Program-made: the position numbers and the translations under genes
Notes under the pieces: generated by a model
The model's database searches: none
What the model was told of the DNA's origin: nothing
What the model saw: only the letters and a program-made list of their open reading frames with translations
Shown: in pieces, positions 1-6,863 of the stretch
How the letters are laid out: each line of letters begins with the position of its first letter
Numbering within the stretch: the stretch's first letter is position 1
Origin: Methanosarcinales archaeon
GTDB taxonomy: Archaea > Halobacteriota > Syntropharchaeia > Alkanophagales > Methanospirareceae
Length of the DNA stretch: 20,646 nucleotides
Assembly: GCA_025464645.1 (NCBI GenBank)
Contig: JAODGF010000037.1
Coordinates: 1-20,646 of the forward strand
Reading direction: 5' to 3'

Positions 1-1
1 G

Positions 2-181
2 GAGGGATACTCATCGGAGTGCGCTGGTGAAGGAAAAACAAGGGTAATCACCAGTGACGGCTACGAGGGCGAACGCCGTAGGATGGCAGCTAAGATGCGG
101 TCGGAGGCAGGTAAAGAGGAGTACAAAAAGCGTAAGGAGACTGTTGAATGGCCATTTGGAAACATAAAGCAGAATCTGAAG
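2..181 (+). pseudogene. 3' fragment of a DDE transposase (IS1182/IS1380-like, C-terminal end)
   Basis: An open frame runs in from the window edge and reads as the C-terminal part of a DDE transposase. It has a C-x-G-x-G-K-T-R-V-I-T segment, then Y-E-G-E-R-R-R-M, then M-R-S-E-A-G-K-E-E-Y-K-K-R and the terminal V-E-W-P-F-G-N-I-K block, in which the catalytic Glu of IS1182-type enzymes normally lies (V-E-x-x-F-G-x-I-K). Similarity stops near position 181. The frame then continues as the antisense of a helicase fragment, so the natural C-terminus is missing. The 5' part lies outside the window. No terminal inverted repeat is visible at the break. The family call rests on the VE-x-x-FG-x-IK signature and is approximate; the gene is broken either way. 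Confidence 0.6.
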
Positions 182-193
182 GTAATATGGGGT

Positions 194-370
194 ACCGCTC
201 AGTTTATCTATACCTATCTCATATACCTTCCCACCAATCAGTCTTTCGAAGTCTTTATGGCGTCCATCTTCTCGTTCATAAGTTGCGGTCAATCCCAGCC
301 GGTAAGGAGCAATAAACAGCTCTGCTAAATCGTGCAGGCTCAAATTGCATGTTAAATTCTGCATGGGCAT
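194..370 (-). pseudogene. Fragment of an XPB/Rad25-like superfamily 2 helicase
   Basis: A minus-strand frame contains A-P-Y-R-L-G-L-T-A-T-Y-E-R-E-D-G followed by L-I-G-G-K-V-Y-E. This is the motif III region (LTAT) and its downstream block in XPB-like archaeal DEAD/DEAH helicases. Recognisable similarity covers roughly residues 13-59 of the frame. It ends near position 194, beside the end of the transposase fragment read on the other strand. Motifs I, II, V and VI are absent, so this is a remnant of about 50 residues and cannot be a working helicase. The frame remains open towards position 10, but that part is only the antisense of the transposase. I see no complete copy of this helicase in the window. 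Confidence 0.6.
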
Positions 371-470
371 TAAATCAAGAACCCCGTCTTCGTAATCGAG
401 CCCGGAAAGTTTTAAATAGTCTATTTGCCTTATTTTTGTGTATAAAATATAGCTTCCTTCTATTTAAGAC

Positions 471-492
471 GCGGATTTACACGGATTTATTT
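471..492. repeat. Short tandem repeat, two copies of a GGATTTACAC-like unit
   Basis: The stretch GCGGATTTACACGGATTTAT holds two copies of GGATTTA separated by CAC, in the otherwise AT-rich gap downstream of mqnD. The rest of the gap from 371 to 511 holds no gene I can support. It may be a remnant of a longer minisatellite; two units give only weak evidence. Confidence 0.35.
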
Positions 493-511
493 TTTCTTGT
501 ATGAATATATG

Positions 512-1321
512 CTAAGGAAAAAGGATGTCTAAGGGTGGCATCGCAAAAAATCCTTTCCTTTCCGCCATTCGGTAGAGTTCATCGTGTGCTTTTACAACTT
601 CTTCGGGCATTTCATACGTGTATTTATTCACGTACATCAGTGCGAATTTCTTGACCAGCTCTTTATCCGCACCTCTTGAATATTTCATTGCATACAGCAT
701 CGCTTCTTCGACGTTACCCAGCGCATACTGCACGCTTTCTCGCATAAGCACAAGAAATTCACGTTGCGCCCCTTCAGGAATATCCCGTTTTATGGCGTTA
801 ATGCCAAGAGGCAAAGGCAGTTTTGTCTTCTCATGCCACCAGTCCCACAAATCAAGGATTTTTACAAGACCGTGCTGTGTGTAAGTTATCTGACCTTCGT
901 GGATTACCAAGCCCGCATCCACGTCCCCTCGCTTCACTGCGGGGATAATCTCGTCAAATCGCATTTCAACCGGCTGGAAGTCATCAACCGCCAGCTTTAG
1001 CAGCAGGTTCGCAGTGGTGTATTTCCCGGGCACGGCAATACTCTTCCTTTCCGGATCCATCTCCCTGTTCGCAACGACTACCGGACCATACCCGCCTCCT
1101 ACACTTGCACCGGCAGACAAAATCCGATATTGAGAATGAAGAAAAGCATAAGCGTGGGCTGAGAGCGCTGTGACGTCTAACTCACCTCTAAAAGCTCTTT
1201 TGTTCAGCGTTTCTATGTCTTCAACTACTTGTTTTATTTCAAAATTGGCGGTGATTTTACCGCTTAGCATTCCGTAGAACATGAATGCGTCATCTGCATC
1301 TGGTGTATGTGCTATAATCAT
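512..1321 (-). CDS. mqnD: 1,4-dihydroxy-6-naphthoate synthase MqnD
   Basis: MqnD converts cyclic dehypoxanthine futalosine to 1,4-dihydroxy-6-naphthoate in the cytoplasmic futalosine route to menaquinone. The 269-residue product has the family's periplasmic-binding-protein-like fold signatures in order: T-P-D-A-D-D-A-F-M-F at 6-15, A-L-S-A-H-A-Y at 52-58, the G-P-V-V-V segment near 79, and H-E-G-Q-I-T-Y at 141-147. His141 corresponds by context to the catalytic histidine described for the Thermus enzyme. Length is normal. It stands apart from mqnE-mqnA-mqnC on the same strand, separated by the DUF6398 gene and a decayed HsdR gene. A minus-strand TATA element about 31 bases upstream of the ATG implies its own promoter and a nearly leaderless transcript. 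Confidence 0.93.
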   Translation of the reverse strand: MIIAHTPDADDAFMFYGMLSGKITANFEIKQVVEDIETLNKRAFRGELDVTALSAHAYAFLHSQYRILSAGASVGGGYGPVVVANREMDPERKSIAVPGKYTTANLLLKLAVDDFQPVEMRFDEIIPAVKRGDVDAGLVIHEGQITYTQHGLVKILDLWDWWHEKTKLPLPLGINAIKRDIPEGAQREFLVLMRESVQYALGNVEEAMLYAMKYSRGADKELVKKFALMYVNKYTYEMPEEVVKAHDELYRMAERKGFFAMPPLDILFP

Positions 1322-1346
1322 TGTTTGGTTTAGTATTTTAGGTGAG

Positions 1347-1357
1347 GATATAAAAAG
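1347..1357 (-). promoter_or_regulatory. Putative TATA box for mqnD
   Basis: The minus strand reads CCTTTTTATATCC, an archaeal TATA-like element centred about 31 bases before the mqnD ATG. Transcription about 26 bases downstream would begin within a few bases of the start codon, which fits the lack of a ribosome-binding site there. Confidence 0.5.
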
Positions 1358-1403
1358 GTTCTATCTCAATGTTTATGGGTTTGGATATTTGACTATACTA
1401 AAG

Positions 1404-1413
1404 TTATATAATA
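1404..1413 (+). promoter_or_regulatory. Putative TATA box for the DUF6398 gene
   Basis: TTATATAATA lies about 50 bases ahead of the ATG at 1459. A start near 1435 would give a leader of about 24 bases that contains the strong Shine-Dalgarno sequence AGGAGGT at 1445-1451. It is divergent from the mqnD promoter, about 50 bases away. Confidence 0.5.
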
Positions 1414-1458
1414 TAGTACTCACAATAATAGGATAGCAACTAACAGGAGGTAAGAACC

Positions 1459-1938
1459 ATGAGAGATAAAGACCTCATCGAGCAAAGGATGCAAAAACTT
1501 ATTGCGATGACAGCAAGATTTTGTGATGTGTATTTGGATGAAGATTACAAGCAGTTATGCGAGAAACTTATACGAAAAATGTCACGGAAGAGAAATGTGC
1601 CTTTCCTTTCAGGTCGGATGGAAATCTGGGCTGCGGCAATAATCCATGCCCTGGGCAGCATCAACTTCCTCTTTGATCCGAATTTTGAGCCTTACGTTGG
1701 CACTGCAGACATCTCCGATTACTTCGGGACATCCAAAAGTACTGTCTCACAGAAAGCAAAGGTGATCCGTGATATGTTCAAAATGGGATACTGGGATAAG
1801 GAGTTTTCCACAACCCACATGCAGGAAAGCAATCCACTTTCCAATCTTGTGATGGAGGATGAGATGATCGTTGACATACGGTCTCTACCGCCGGATATTC
1901 AGGAATACATACGTCAAAAAGAGGGTCGCAAAAAGTGA
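1459..1938 (+). CDS. DUF6398 domain protein, helix-turn-helix-like
   Basis: The 159-residue product matches the pattern I associate with DUF6398 along its whole length. An N-terminal helical part has D-V-Y-L-D-E-D-Y-K-Q-L-C at about 23-34, and the hallmark M-E-I-W-A-A-A-I-I-H-A-L-G segment follows at 54-66. Then come I-N-F-L-F-D-P and a helix-turn-helix-like F-G-T-S-K-S-T-V-S-Q-K-A at about 89-100. The C-terminus has N-P-L-S-N-L-V and I-V-D-I-R-S-L-P-P-D-I-Q. The S-K-S-T-V-S motif suggests DNA or nucleic-acid binding, but no biochemical function is known to me. A strong AGGAGGT six to seven bases before the ATG fixes the start. The gene lies between mqnD and a restriction-gene remnant, a position typical of accessory DNA. 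Similar domains are often found near SEC-C or recombinase-core-like proteins, and one such protein lies at 7544. Confidence 0.75.
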   Translation: MRDKDLIEQRMQKLIAMTARFCDVYLDEDYKQLCEKLIRKMSRKRNVPFLSGRMEIWAAAIIHALGSINFLFDPNFEPYVGTADISDYFGTSKSTVSQKAKVIRDMFKMGYWDKEFSTTHMQESNPLSNLVMEDEMIVDIRSLPPDIQEYIRQKEGRKK

Positions 1939-1947
1939 AAATGTATT

Positions 1948-2384
1948 GGGGCAGGTGAATATTCTACATTTGATTTCGATGGGCTTCGAGTCCCATTCAT
2001 TTATTCTACAAATGGCAAGGTTTTTTGGTTTCAGGATATTAGAAAAACGGAAAGGGAGTAGAATCATTGGATACGTTAGAAGATGAACGAGAATTTGACC
2101 ACTGGCGTGGACATACCTGCGCTTGAATTCCTGTATTTCTCCGCCCTGTGAAGTCAAGAATATTATGGGAGCAGATGTTAGGCAGGGGCACAAGACTATG
2201 CGATGAAATTAGCAAAACACATTTTACCGTCTTCGATTGTTTCAATGGCGGGCTTTTTGAGTATTTCAAAAATGCTACCGCTTTTGAATCAGAACCGCCT
2301 ACAAAAGCTACAAGAACCTATACGGAAATCATAGAGAAGCTTGAAATTGCTCTTTACCACTATTGTTCCCTGTTCATAGCGTAA
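1948..2384 (+). pseudogene. Decayed type I restriction enzyme R subunit (HsdR-like helicase)
   Basis: Three pieces of an HsdR-like protein remain. Piece one (1948-2058) reads F-D-F-D-G-L-R-V-P-F-I-Y-S-T-N-G then W-F-Q-D-I-R-K, the block that precedes the motor domain, and ends at a TAG at 2059. Piece two (2083-2139) reads L-T-T-G-V-D-I-P-A-L-E-F, helicase motif V. Piece three (2148-2384) reads S-R-I-L-W-E-Q-M-L-G-R-G-T-R-L-C, motif VI, then H-F-T-V-F-D-C-F. Between pieces two and three one base is missing near 2137-2141: restoring a C would read through as F-L-R-P-V-K-S-R. The whole motor between the first block and motif V is deleted, and the usual C-terminal specificity-contacting region is absent. 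No hsdM or hsdS gene is present. The gene is dead. Confidence 0.8.
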
Positions 2385-2477
2385 TTTTGTCACTTTTGCC
2401 TTATTTCTGTTACGATTCAAAGGATTATAATTATAAAATTTCTGACCCTTTTATCTTTACAATTTCTCGTGAAAATT

Positions 2478-2519
2478 ATGGGGCTCTGCCCCATGTCCCC
2501 GCAAGCCCTGAAAGGGCTT
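2478..2519. repeat. Two adjacent perfect hairpins (7-bp stems, 3-base loops)
   Basis: ATGGGGC-TCT-GCCCCAT (2478-2494) and AAGCCCT-GAA-AGGGCTT (2503-2519) are two perfect inverted repeats of identical geometry, eight bases apart. They stand out as GC-rich in AT-rich intergenic DNA. They lie just past the mqnC stop codon and downstream of the HsdR remnant. They could be a bidirectional terminator or RNA-end stabiliser, or a REP/MITE-like mobile repeat. Nothing here decides between these. Confidence 0.6.
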
Positions 2520-2535
2520 ATGTGTAATCTGGGGG

Positions 2536-3612
2536 TTACAATACCTCATATCCCGTATCCCTCTGCGCCACAGGTCTGCCAACCGATTTCACCGCTTTAA
2601 CGATCTCCTCCGCCTTTGCCGGTTTATACTCCTTCCCCGCTGCAGTTACCACGTTCTCCTCCAGTATCGTCCCGCCGAAGTCGTTCGCACCAAAAAATAG
2701 CGCAAGCTTACCCACTTCAAAGTCCTGCGTGAGCCACGAAGCCTGTATGTTCCTTACAGGATGCAAAATAATCCTCGAAATCGCTAACACCTGCAAATAT
2801 CGCGTTACCGATACCGGCTCTTTTATAATCGCATGGAGTTCCGTGTTCTTCGGTTGAAATGTCCACGGGATGAACGCAGTGAAGCCTCTCGTTTTCTTCT
2901 GCAAATCGCGTATCCTGAAAAGATGTTCTACGATGTCTTCGCTTTGTTCTATATGCCCGAACATCATGGTTGCCGTTGTTTTCATTCCCAGCCCGTGTGC
3001 AGTCTCCATTACTTTAATCCAGTCGTCTGCGCTTACCTTGTCAGGACTGATAGCCATTCGCACTCTATCGCTCAGAATCTCCGCACCGCCACCCGGTAGA
3101 GAATCAAGCCCCGCTTCTCTCAACCTTTCCAGCGTTTCTCTTATGCTCATCCCTTCATTCTTCGCAATGAAATATATCTCTGGTGGAGACAGGCTGTGAA
3201 GCTGGACAGCGGGAAATTCACGTTTTATAACGAAAAACAAATCTTCAAACCATTCAATGCCGATTTCCGGGTTAAGTCCACCTTGAATGAGAATTTGTGT
3301 CCCTCCAAGTTCAACTGTTTCCTCCACCTTCCTCAGAATATCTTCTTTACTCAAAACATAGCTTTCTCTTTTACTTTTAGCGTAAAAAGCGCAGAATTTG
3401 CATCTCGATACGCACCGGTTTGTGTAGCTTATGTTCCTGTCAATAACGAATGTCACAAGCTCTCCACACCGGCTCCTCCTTATTTCATCTGCAATTCTAC
3501 CAGTAACCGGCAAAGGCAGGTTGAATAGGTGCAGCGCCTCTTTAAAACTCAAATCCGCTCCTCTTAAATTCCGTTCCACATATTCCTCCCATTCAGAGTA
3601 ATCCGTATTCAT
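2536..3612 (-). CDS. mqnC: Cyclic dehypoxanthine futalosine synthase MqnC (radical SAM)
   Basis: MqnC is the radical S-adenosylmethionine enzyme that cyclises dehypoxanthine futalosine in menaquinone synthesis. The radical SAM cluster motif C-V-S-R-C-K-F-C lies at residues 67-74. Family-typical blocks follow: I-Q-G-G-L-N-P-E, L-P-G-G-G-A-E-I-L-S-D-R-V-R, T-T-A-T-M-M-F-G-H-I-E and G-F-T-A-F-I-P-W-T-F-Q-P, then the C-terminal N-D-F-G-G-T-I-L-E-E-N-V. The T-T-A-T-M-M-F-G-H and F-I-P-W-T-F-Q-P blocks favour MqnC over MqnE and over the F420-pathway protein CofH. I chose the ATG at 3612 (358 residues) because GAGGAGA ends six bases before it. A TTG 24 bases further upstream is in frame but lacks a ribosome site. 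The start lies inside mqnA (20-base overlap), so the two are probably translationally coupled. Confidence 0.93.
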   Translation of the reverse strand: MNTDYSEWEEYVERNLRGADLSFKEALHLFNLPLPVTGRIADEIRRSRCGELVTFVIDRNISYTNRCVSRCKFCAFYAKSKRESYVLSKEDILRKVEETVELGGTQILIQGGLNPEIGIEWFEDLFFVIKREFPAVQLHSLSPPEIYFIAKNEGMSIRETLERLREAGLDSLPGGGAEILSDRVRMAISPDKVSADDWIKVMETAHGLGMKTTATMMFGHIEQSEDIVEHLFRIRDLQKKTRGFTAFIPWTFQPKNTELHAIIKEPVSVTRYLQVLAISRIILHPVRNIQASWLTQDFEVGKLALFFGANDFGGTILEENVVTAAGKEYKPAKAEEIVKAVKSVGRPVAQRDTGYEVL

Positions 3613-4345
3613 GGCATTTCTCCTCGAACAGCTCAAGCCCTTTCCTCTCTTTCACACCTATCCGGTATGTAAGCGATTTAAAATACTCTTTAAGGAATTC
3701 CTTTGACATTCCGAACTTCTTCTCCGCTTCCGCCACGACCACGTCAATATTCGCCTTTCCCCACTCCACCGATTCCATAACTGCCTTATTTACTTCGCTC
3801 ATATCCTTTCCTTTCGGCGATGCGGAAATACCGAAAACCATTGGATAACCTGTTAATTTATGCCATTCCTCCCCCAAATCCATAACAACGCGATAGCTCA
3901 TCCTCGCCTTTATTGCTTCATCACCAATAACGAGTGCATGAGTGCAGTGCTTAAGTAACTCGCTTGCTTTACTTTCTTTCACAAGTACAACCCTGCTTTT
4001 CAGCCCTCGCTCACTCAAAATGATTTTAAGTAGATTTACCGATGTTAATGTCTGTTCTGTTACTGCGATATATCCGTTATCGTCGTCAAGCATTTTCCAT
4101 TCTGAAACGAGAACAACACTCAAAACCATATTCCTCGATGCGACACAGAAATCATAGCTTCTCAACTTATCCTTATTTTTCAAATAATAGAACGAAGGGA
4201 CAGGTGCGAAATCTATTTCCCTCTCTTCAATCATCTCTGCAAGTTTTCTTGGCGATGCTTCAATTGCTCTCACTCCATTCCGCTCAAGCCAGTAATAGGG
4301 TAAGAAGTTATTCGCGAACCCGAATTTACCTATTCTGACGCTCAT
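3593..4345 (-). CDS. mqnA: Chorismate dehydratase MqnA
   Basis: MqnA dehydrates chorismate to 3-[(1-carboxyvinyl)oxy]benzoate, the first committed step of the futalosine pathway. The 250-residue protein has the two-lobed binding-protein architecture of the MqnA/MqnD family: an N-terminal R-I-G-K-F-G-F-A-N-N-F-L-P-Y strand, V-P-S-F-Y-Y at about 49-54, the hinge T-E-Q-T-L-T-S-V-N-L-L, and the diagnostic A-L-V-I-G-D-E-A-I, D-L-G-E-E-W and L-T-G-Y-P-M-V-F-G. Length is close to the family norm (about 250-280). The ATG overlaps the mqnE stop as ATGA (4342-4345), and its own 3' end overlaps the mqnC start, so the three genes form one coupled operon. The call is secure from the D-E-A...D-L-G-E-E-W pair. 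Confidence 0.92.
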   Translation of the reverse strand: MSVRIGKFGFANNFLPYYWLERNGVRAIEASPRKLAEMIEEREIDFAPVPSFYYLKNKDKLRSYDFCVASRNMVLSVVLVSEWKMLDDDNGYIAVTEQTLTSVNLLKIILSERGLKSRVVLVKESKASELLKHCTHALVIGDEAIKARMSYRVVMDLGEEWHKLTGYPMVFGISASPKGKDMSEVNKAVMESVEWGKANIDVVVAEAEKKFGMSKEFLKEYFKSLTYRIGVKERKGLELFEEKCHEYGLL

Positions 4346-5388
4346 GAGTACACCCTCAGGATATTATAAAAAGTATCGCGTTCCGCAGGTATTTTGTTAG
4401 CACCCCTCACAAGACGCAGAATCTTGTTTATCGGGAGCATAGGTGGCGTTCTTGCACCAGCCGCATGTGTTATCTTCTCCTCCATAAGCGTTCCATCCAG
4501 GTCGTTCGCACCATAATTCAAAGCAACCTGAGCAAGTTTCTCGCCCAGTGCAACCCAGTAAGCCCGTATGCTCTTAAAATTCCGTAGCACTATTCTTGAA
4601 ACTGCAATCGTTTTGAGCACGTCCACAAGATTCGTCTTCTCTTCGACAAGCCCCAACGCGTTGAGTTCGGTGTTCTCCGGATAGAAAAGAAGAGGGATGA
4701 AGGAGACAAAACCACCTGTTTTTTTCTGTAACTTCCAGAGCTTGTACAGGTGTATAGCGCGGTGTTCTGGTTTTTCAATATGCCCGAAGAGCATCGTGGC
4801 ATTGCTTTTTATCCCGATACTATGGGCTATTTCCATTATCCTGAGCCATTCTTCCGCTTTTACCTTGTTCGGGCAGATAACTTCTCGTATCTCATTAGCC
4901 AGAATCTCCGCTCCACCTCCTGGCATTGCGCACAGTCCGACATCCTTCAACCGCGAGAGTAGTTCTTCAATACTTATTCCCTCGACCTGCGAAAGGAAGT
5001 GTATTTCAGTTGCGGTCAACGCTTTGATAATCACGTCTGGGAATCTCCTCTTTATCTGCCCGAAAAGCGCCTCGAAGTATTCCAGGTTCATTTCCGGATT
5101 GAGTGAGCCGACGATATGAAGCTCCGTAGCACCCGCTTTTATCGCTTCTGCAACTTTTTCCAGCACCTCCTTAATACTCATAAAATACGCATCGCTATTT
5201 CCCGCATCCCGGTAGAAAGCGCAAAGAGGACATCTTGAAACGCATATATTCGTGTAGTTTATATGCCTGTTAATGACGAACGTTACGATGTTTCCGTTCC
5301 TTCGATTGATGGAATCTGCCAGCTCCCCAAGTTCATGGATGTCAAGTTCAAAAAGTTCTTCTATCTTTTTCGGTGTCCATTCCTCCAT
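4342..5388 (-). CDS. mqnE: Aminodeoxyfutalosine synthase MqnE (radical SAM)
   Basis: MqnE is the radical SAM enzyme that joins the MqnA product to S-adenosylmethionine to give 6-amino-6-deoxyfutalosine. The cluster motif C-V-S-R-C-P-L-C-A-F-Y-R lies at residues 49-60. E-L-H-I-V-G-S-L-N-P-E, I-K-A-L-T-A-T-E-I-H-F and M-P-G-G-G-A-E-I-L-A-N-E follow, and the R-C-P-L-C-A-F and K-A-L-T-A-T-E-I combination separates it from MqnC. The N-terminus is somewhat short compared with the Thermus protein. It is first in the mqnE-mqnA-mqnC operon. No good ribosome site precedes the ATG, but a TATA-like element lies about 40 bases upstream, so a short leader is likely. It and MqnC share an obvious common ancestor, so a local duplication followed by specialisation is likely but ancient. 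Confidence 0.92.
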   Translation of the reverse strand: MEEWTPKKIEELFELDIHELGELADSINRRNGNIVTFVINRHINYTNICVSRCPLCAFYRDAGNSDAYFMSIKEVLEKVAEAIKAGATELHIVGSLNPEMNLEYFEALFGQIKRRFPDVIIKALTATEIHFLSQVEGISIEELLSRLKDVGLCAMPGGGAEILANEIREVICPNKVKAEEWLRIMEIAHSIGIKSNATMLFGHIEKPEHRAIHLYKLWKLQKKTGGFVSFIPLLFYPENTELNALGLVEEKTNLVDVLKTIAVSRIVLRNFKSIRAYWVALGEKLAQVALNYGANDLDGTLMEEKITHAAGARTPPMLPINKILRLVRGANKIPAERDTFYNILRVYS

Positions 5389-5422
5389 TTCTATTTTTCA
5401 TCTCTTCTTACCCGGCATAGCA

Positions 5423-5436
5423 TGATAAATATATTC
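5423..5436 (-). promoter_or_regulatory. Putative TATA box of the mqnE-mqnA-mqnC operon
   Basis: The minus strand reads GAATATATTTATCATG, an AT-rich archaeal promoter element centred about 42 bases before the mqnE ATG. The 227 bases from 5389 to 5615 separate mqnE from the divergent accessory cluster and also hold a tiny basic ORF. Confidence 0.5.
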
Positions 5437-5478
5437 TTTTGTGTTCATATCCAATAGTGACTATAACATGTCATAAAG

Positions 5479-5595
5479 ATGCCGAAATACGAATACATCA
5501 GGGCAAATCGTTCACAAAAAAATAAAGTAAAATCGAAAAGGTTAAAAATTAAAAGACCGATAGATATTACGATTAAGAAGTTGCACAGAATATAA
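5479..5595 (+). CDS. Possible 38-residue basic peptide, or gene remnant
   Basis: An ATG-initiated frame of 38 codons ends 20 bases before the TPR gene. The product is strongly basic (K-V-K-S-K-R-L-K-I-K-R). It begins M-P-K-Y-E-Y-I-R-A, which closely matches the M-S-K-Y-E-H-I-G-A start of the winged-helix protein at 6864, and the DNA is also nearly identical over the first 27 bases or so. After that the similarity ends. No clear ribosome site precedes it and lysine-rich AT-rich DNA opens frames easily. It may be a real small DNA-binding peptide, a broken partial copy of the winged-helix gene, or chance. Confidence 0.3.
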   Translation: MPKYEYIRANRSQKNKVKSKRLKIKRPIDITIKKLHRI

Positions 5596-5615
5596 ATAGG
5601 AATGGAGGGGAGAAG

Positions 5616-6854
5616 ATGCCAAAACCAAAAAAGAAGCGAAAAATTGAGGATACGGATGCGTGGATGGCGGCGGAGTTAGATTATATAGATATGGTCTCAA
5701 CCAATAGAATGCCGCTATTACGGGGACCGGTAGTGGGAGAAGAGAAGATCGGATGGTTAGAGGAAATCGTCGAGGAGTGCCCGGAATATTACCCCGCATT
5801 GTTCGATTTGGGGTCAGAAAATATAAAGAACGGGAATGACGAAGCCGGTAAGGGATACATAGACAGGGGTCTGCAATCGCTACGGGAGCATTTTTCGCGC
5901 AGTGATTTGATAGATGCGTATTACAAAACTTGCGAGTTCATAGAATATTACCTCCGGTTTGAACTCGCACTGGAATACTACAACCAACTGCTGGAAATCG
6001 AGAAAGATAAGAAGAAACCATGGGTGTATGACAGCATTGCTCATTGTTACGCCTGTTTGAACGATACAGACAAGGCAATTGAGTTTCAACAGAGGGCTAT
6101 CGAGTCGGTCTCGAAACCAAACTGTAAATTCTACTCGAACATGGGCTGGCTGGAGATGGTTCGAGGAAATATAGAGGAAGCAGGGAAAGCCTTGAAGAAA
6201 GCAGTTGAACTGGATAAAAATGATGAGATTGCGAAGACCAATTACGAAATCTATAAAACGCTGATAAAGAGCAAAAAGATGCATAATTGGGACGATTATT
6301 TATTACGAGAAGTGGATTACGAGAAGCTCAATGATTTGGAGGAAGAGGACGATGAATGGGACGAATATGAAAAGTTTGTGGTTGATTACAACCAATCAAG
6401 AATGGATGCTTTTAGAAGATATCTATTGCAGAATCCAAAATACAGTGCAGGCGAGAGGTATGACATCCTGTTCAGTCTCTGGTACATCTTCGATCTTGTT
6501 TTTGATGCTTATGACGATGGCTACTTCCTGTACGACGATATAGACGTAATAATTGATCATTTTAAACGTATTATGCACAAATTCATATTCAAGACTGGAG
6601 ACATTGACGACGAGATTTTTGACGGTGTATATGTTGCGTTGTCGGAGTTCTACAAGTTTCTCCGCGAGCACAAACTGGTGGAGCGGGGAGCGTTTAAAGA
6701 GCTAAAAGAGGAAATGAAACGGTTGAAACCAGAACTGAGGGAAAAGATGCATCGGTATAATGAAGTTCGGCACAATGACGATTACACGGAGGAGGAAAAA
6801 GAGCGAATTCGTGAGGAGCTGTTCGAGGGCGATCATGCATGGCCGACTTTATAA
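5616..6854 (+). CDS. TPR-repeat protein with basic N-terminus, function unknown
   Basis: This 412-residue soluble protein has three recognisable parts. Residues 3-9 are a basic patch (K-P-K-K-K-R-K). Residues about 60-205 hold tetratricopeptide-like helix pairs, clearest at 135-168 (A-H-C-Y-A-C-L-N-D-T-D-K-A-I-E-F) and 171-205 (N-M-G-W-L-E-M-V-R-G-N-I-E-E-A). A highly acidic linker at about 235-250 (L-E-E-E-D-D-E-W-D-E-Y) leads to a helical C-terminal domain ending in charged E-E-E-K-E-R-I-R. No signal peptide or membrane segment is seen. A strong GGAGGGGAG just before the ATG fixes the start. The next gene starts 9 bases after the stop, suggesting coupling with the winged-helix protein. TPRs imply a protein-binding scaffold; I do not recognise a specific family. 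Confidence 0.75.
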   Translation: MPKPKKKRKIEDTDAWMAAELDYIDMVSTNRMPLLRGPVVGEEKIGWLEEIVEECPEYYPALFDLGSENIKNGNDEAGKGYIDRGLQSLREHFSRSDLIDAYYKTCEFIEYYLRFELALEYYNQLLEIEKDKKKPWVYDSIAHCYACLNDTDKAIEFQQRAIESVSKPNCKFYSNMGWLEMVRGNIEEAGKALKKAVELDKNDEIAKTNYEIYKTLIKSKKMHNWDDYLLREVDYEKLNDLEEEDDEWDEYEKFVVDYNQSRMDAFRRYLLQNPKYSAGERYDILFSLWYIFDLVFDAYDDGYFLYDDIDVIIDHFKRIMHKFIFKTGDIDDEIFDGVYVALSEFYKFLREHKLVERGAFKELKEEMKRLKPELREKMHRYNEVRHNDDYTEEEKERIREELFEGDHAWPTL

Positions 6855-6863
6855 TGAACAAGG

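Noticed and set aside
3612..3636. TTG start 24 bases upstream for mqnC
   Set aside because: The ATG at 3612 has GAGGAGA at six bases, while the TTG has no ribosome site and would add residues not typical of the family.
4697..5119. A 140-codon frame antisense to mqnE
   Set aside because: Mirror frame of a strongly conserved gene, with no motif or ribosome site of its own.
5458..5473. TGAC...GTCA inverted repeat upstream of the tiny ORF as a possible operator
   Set aside because: Only four base pairs match around an eight-base centre, which is expected by chance in DNA of this composition.
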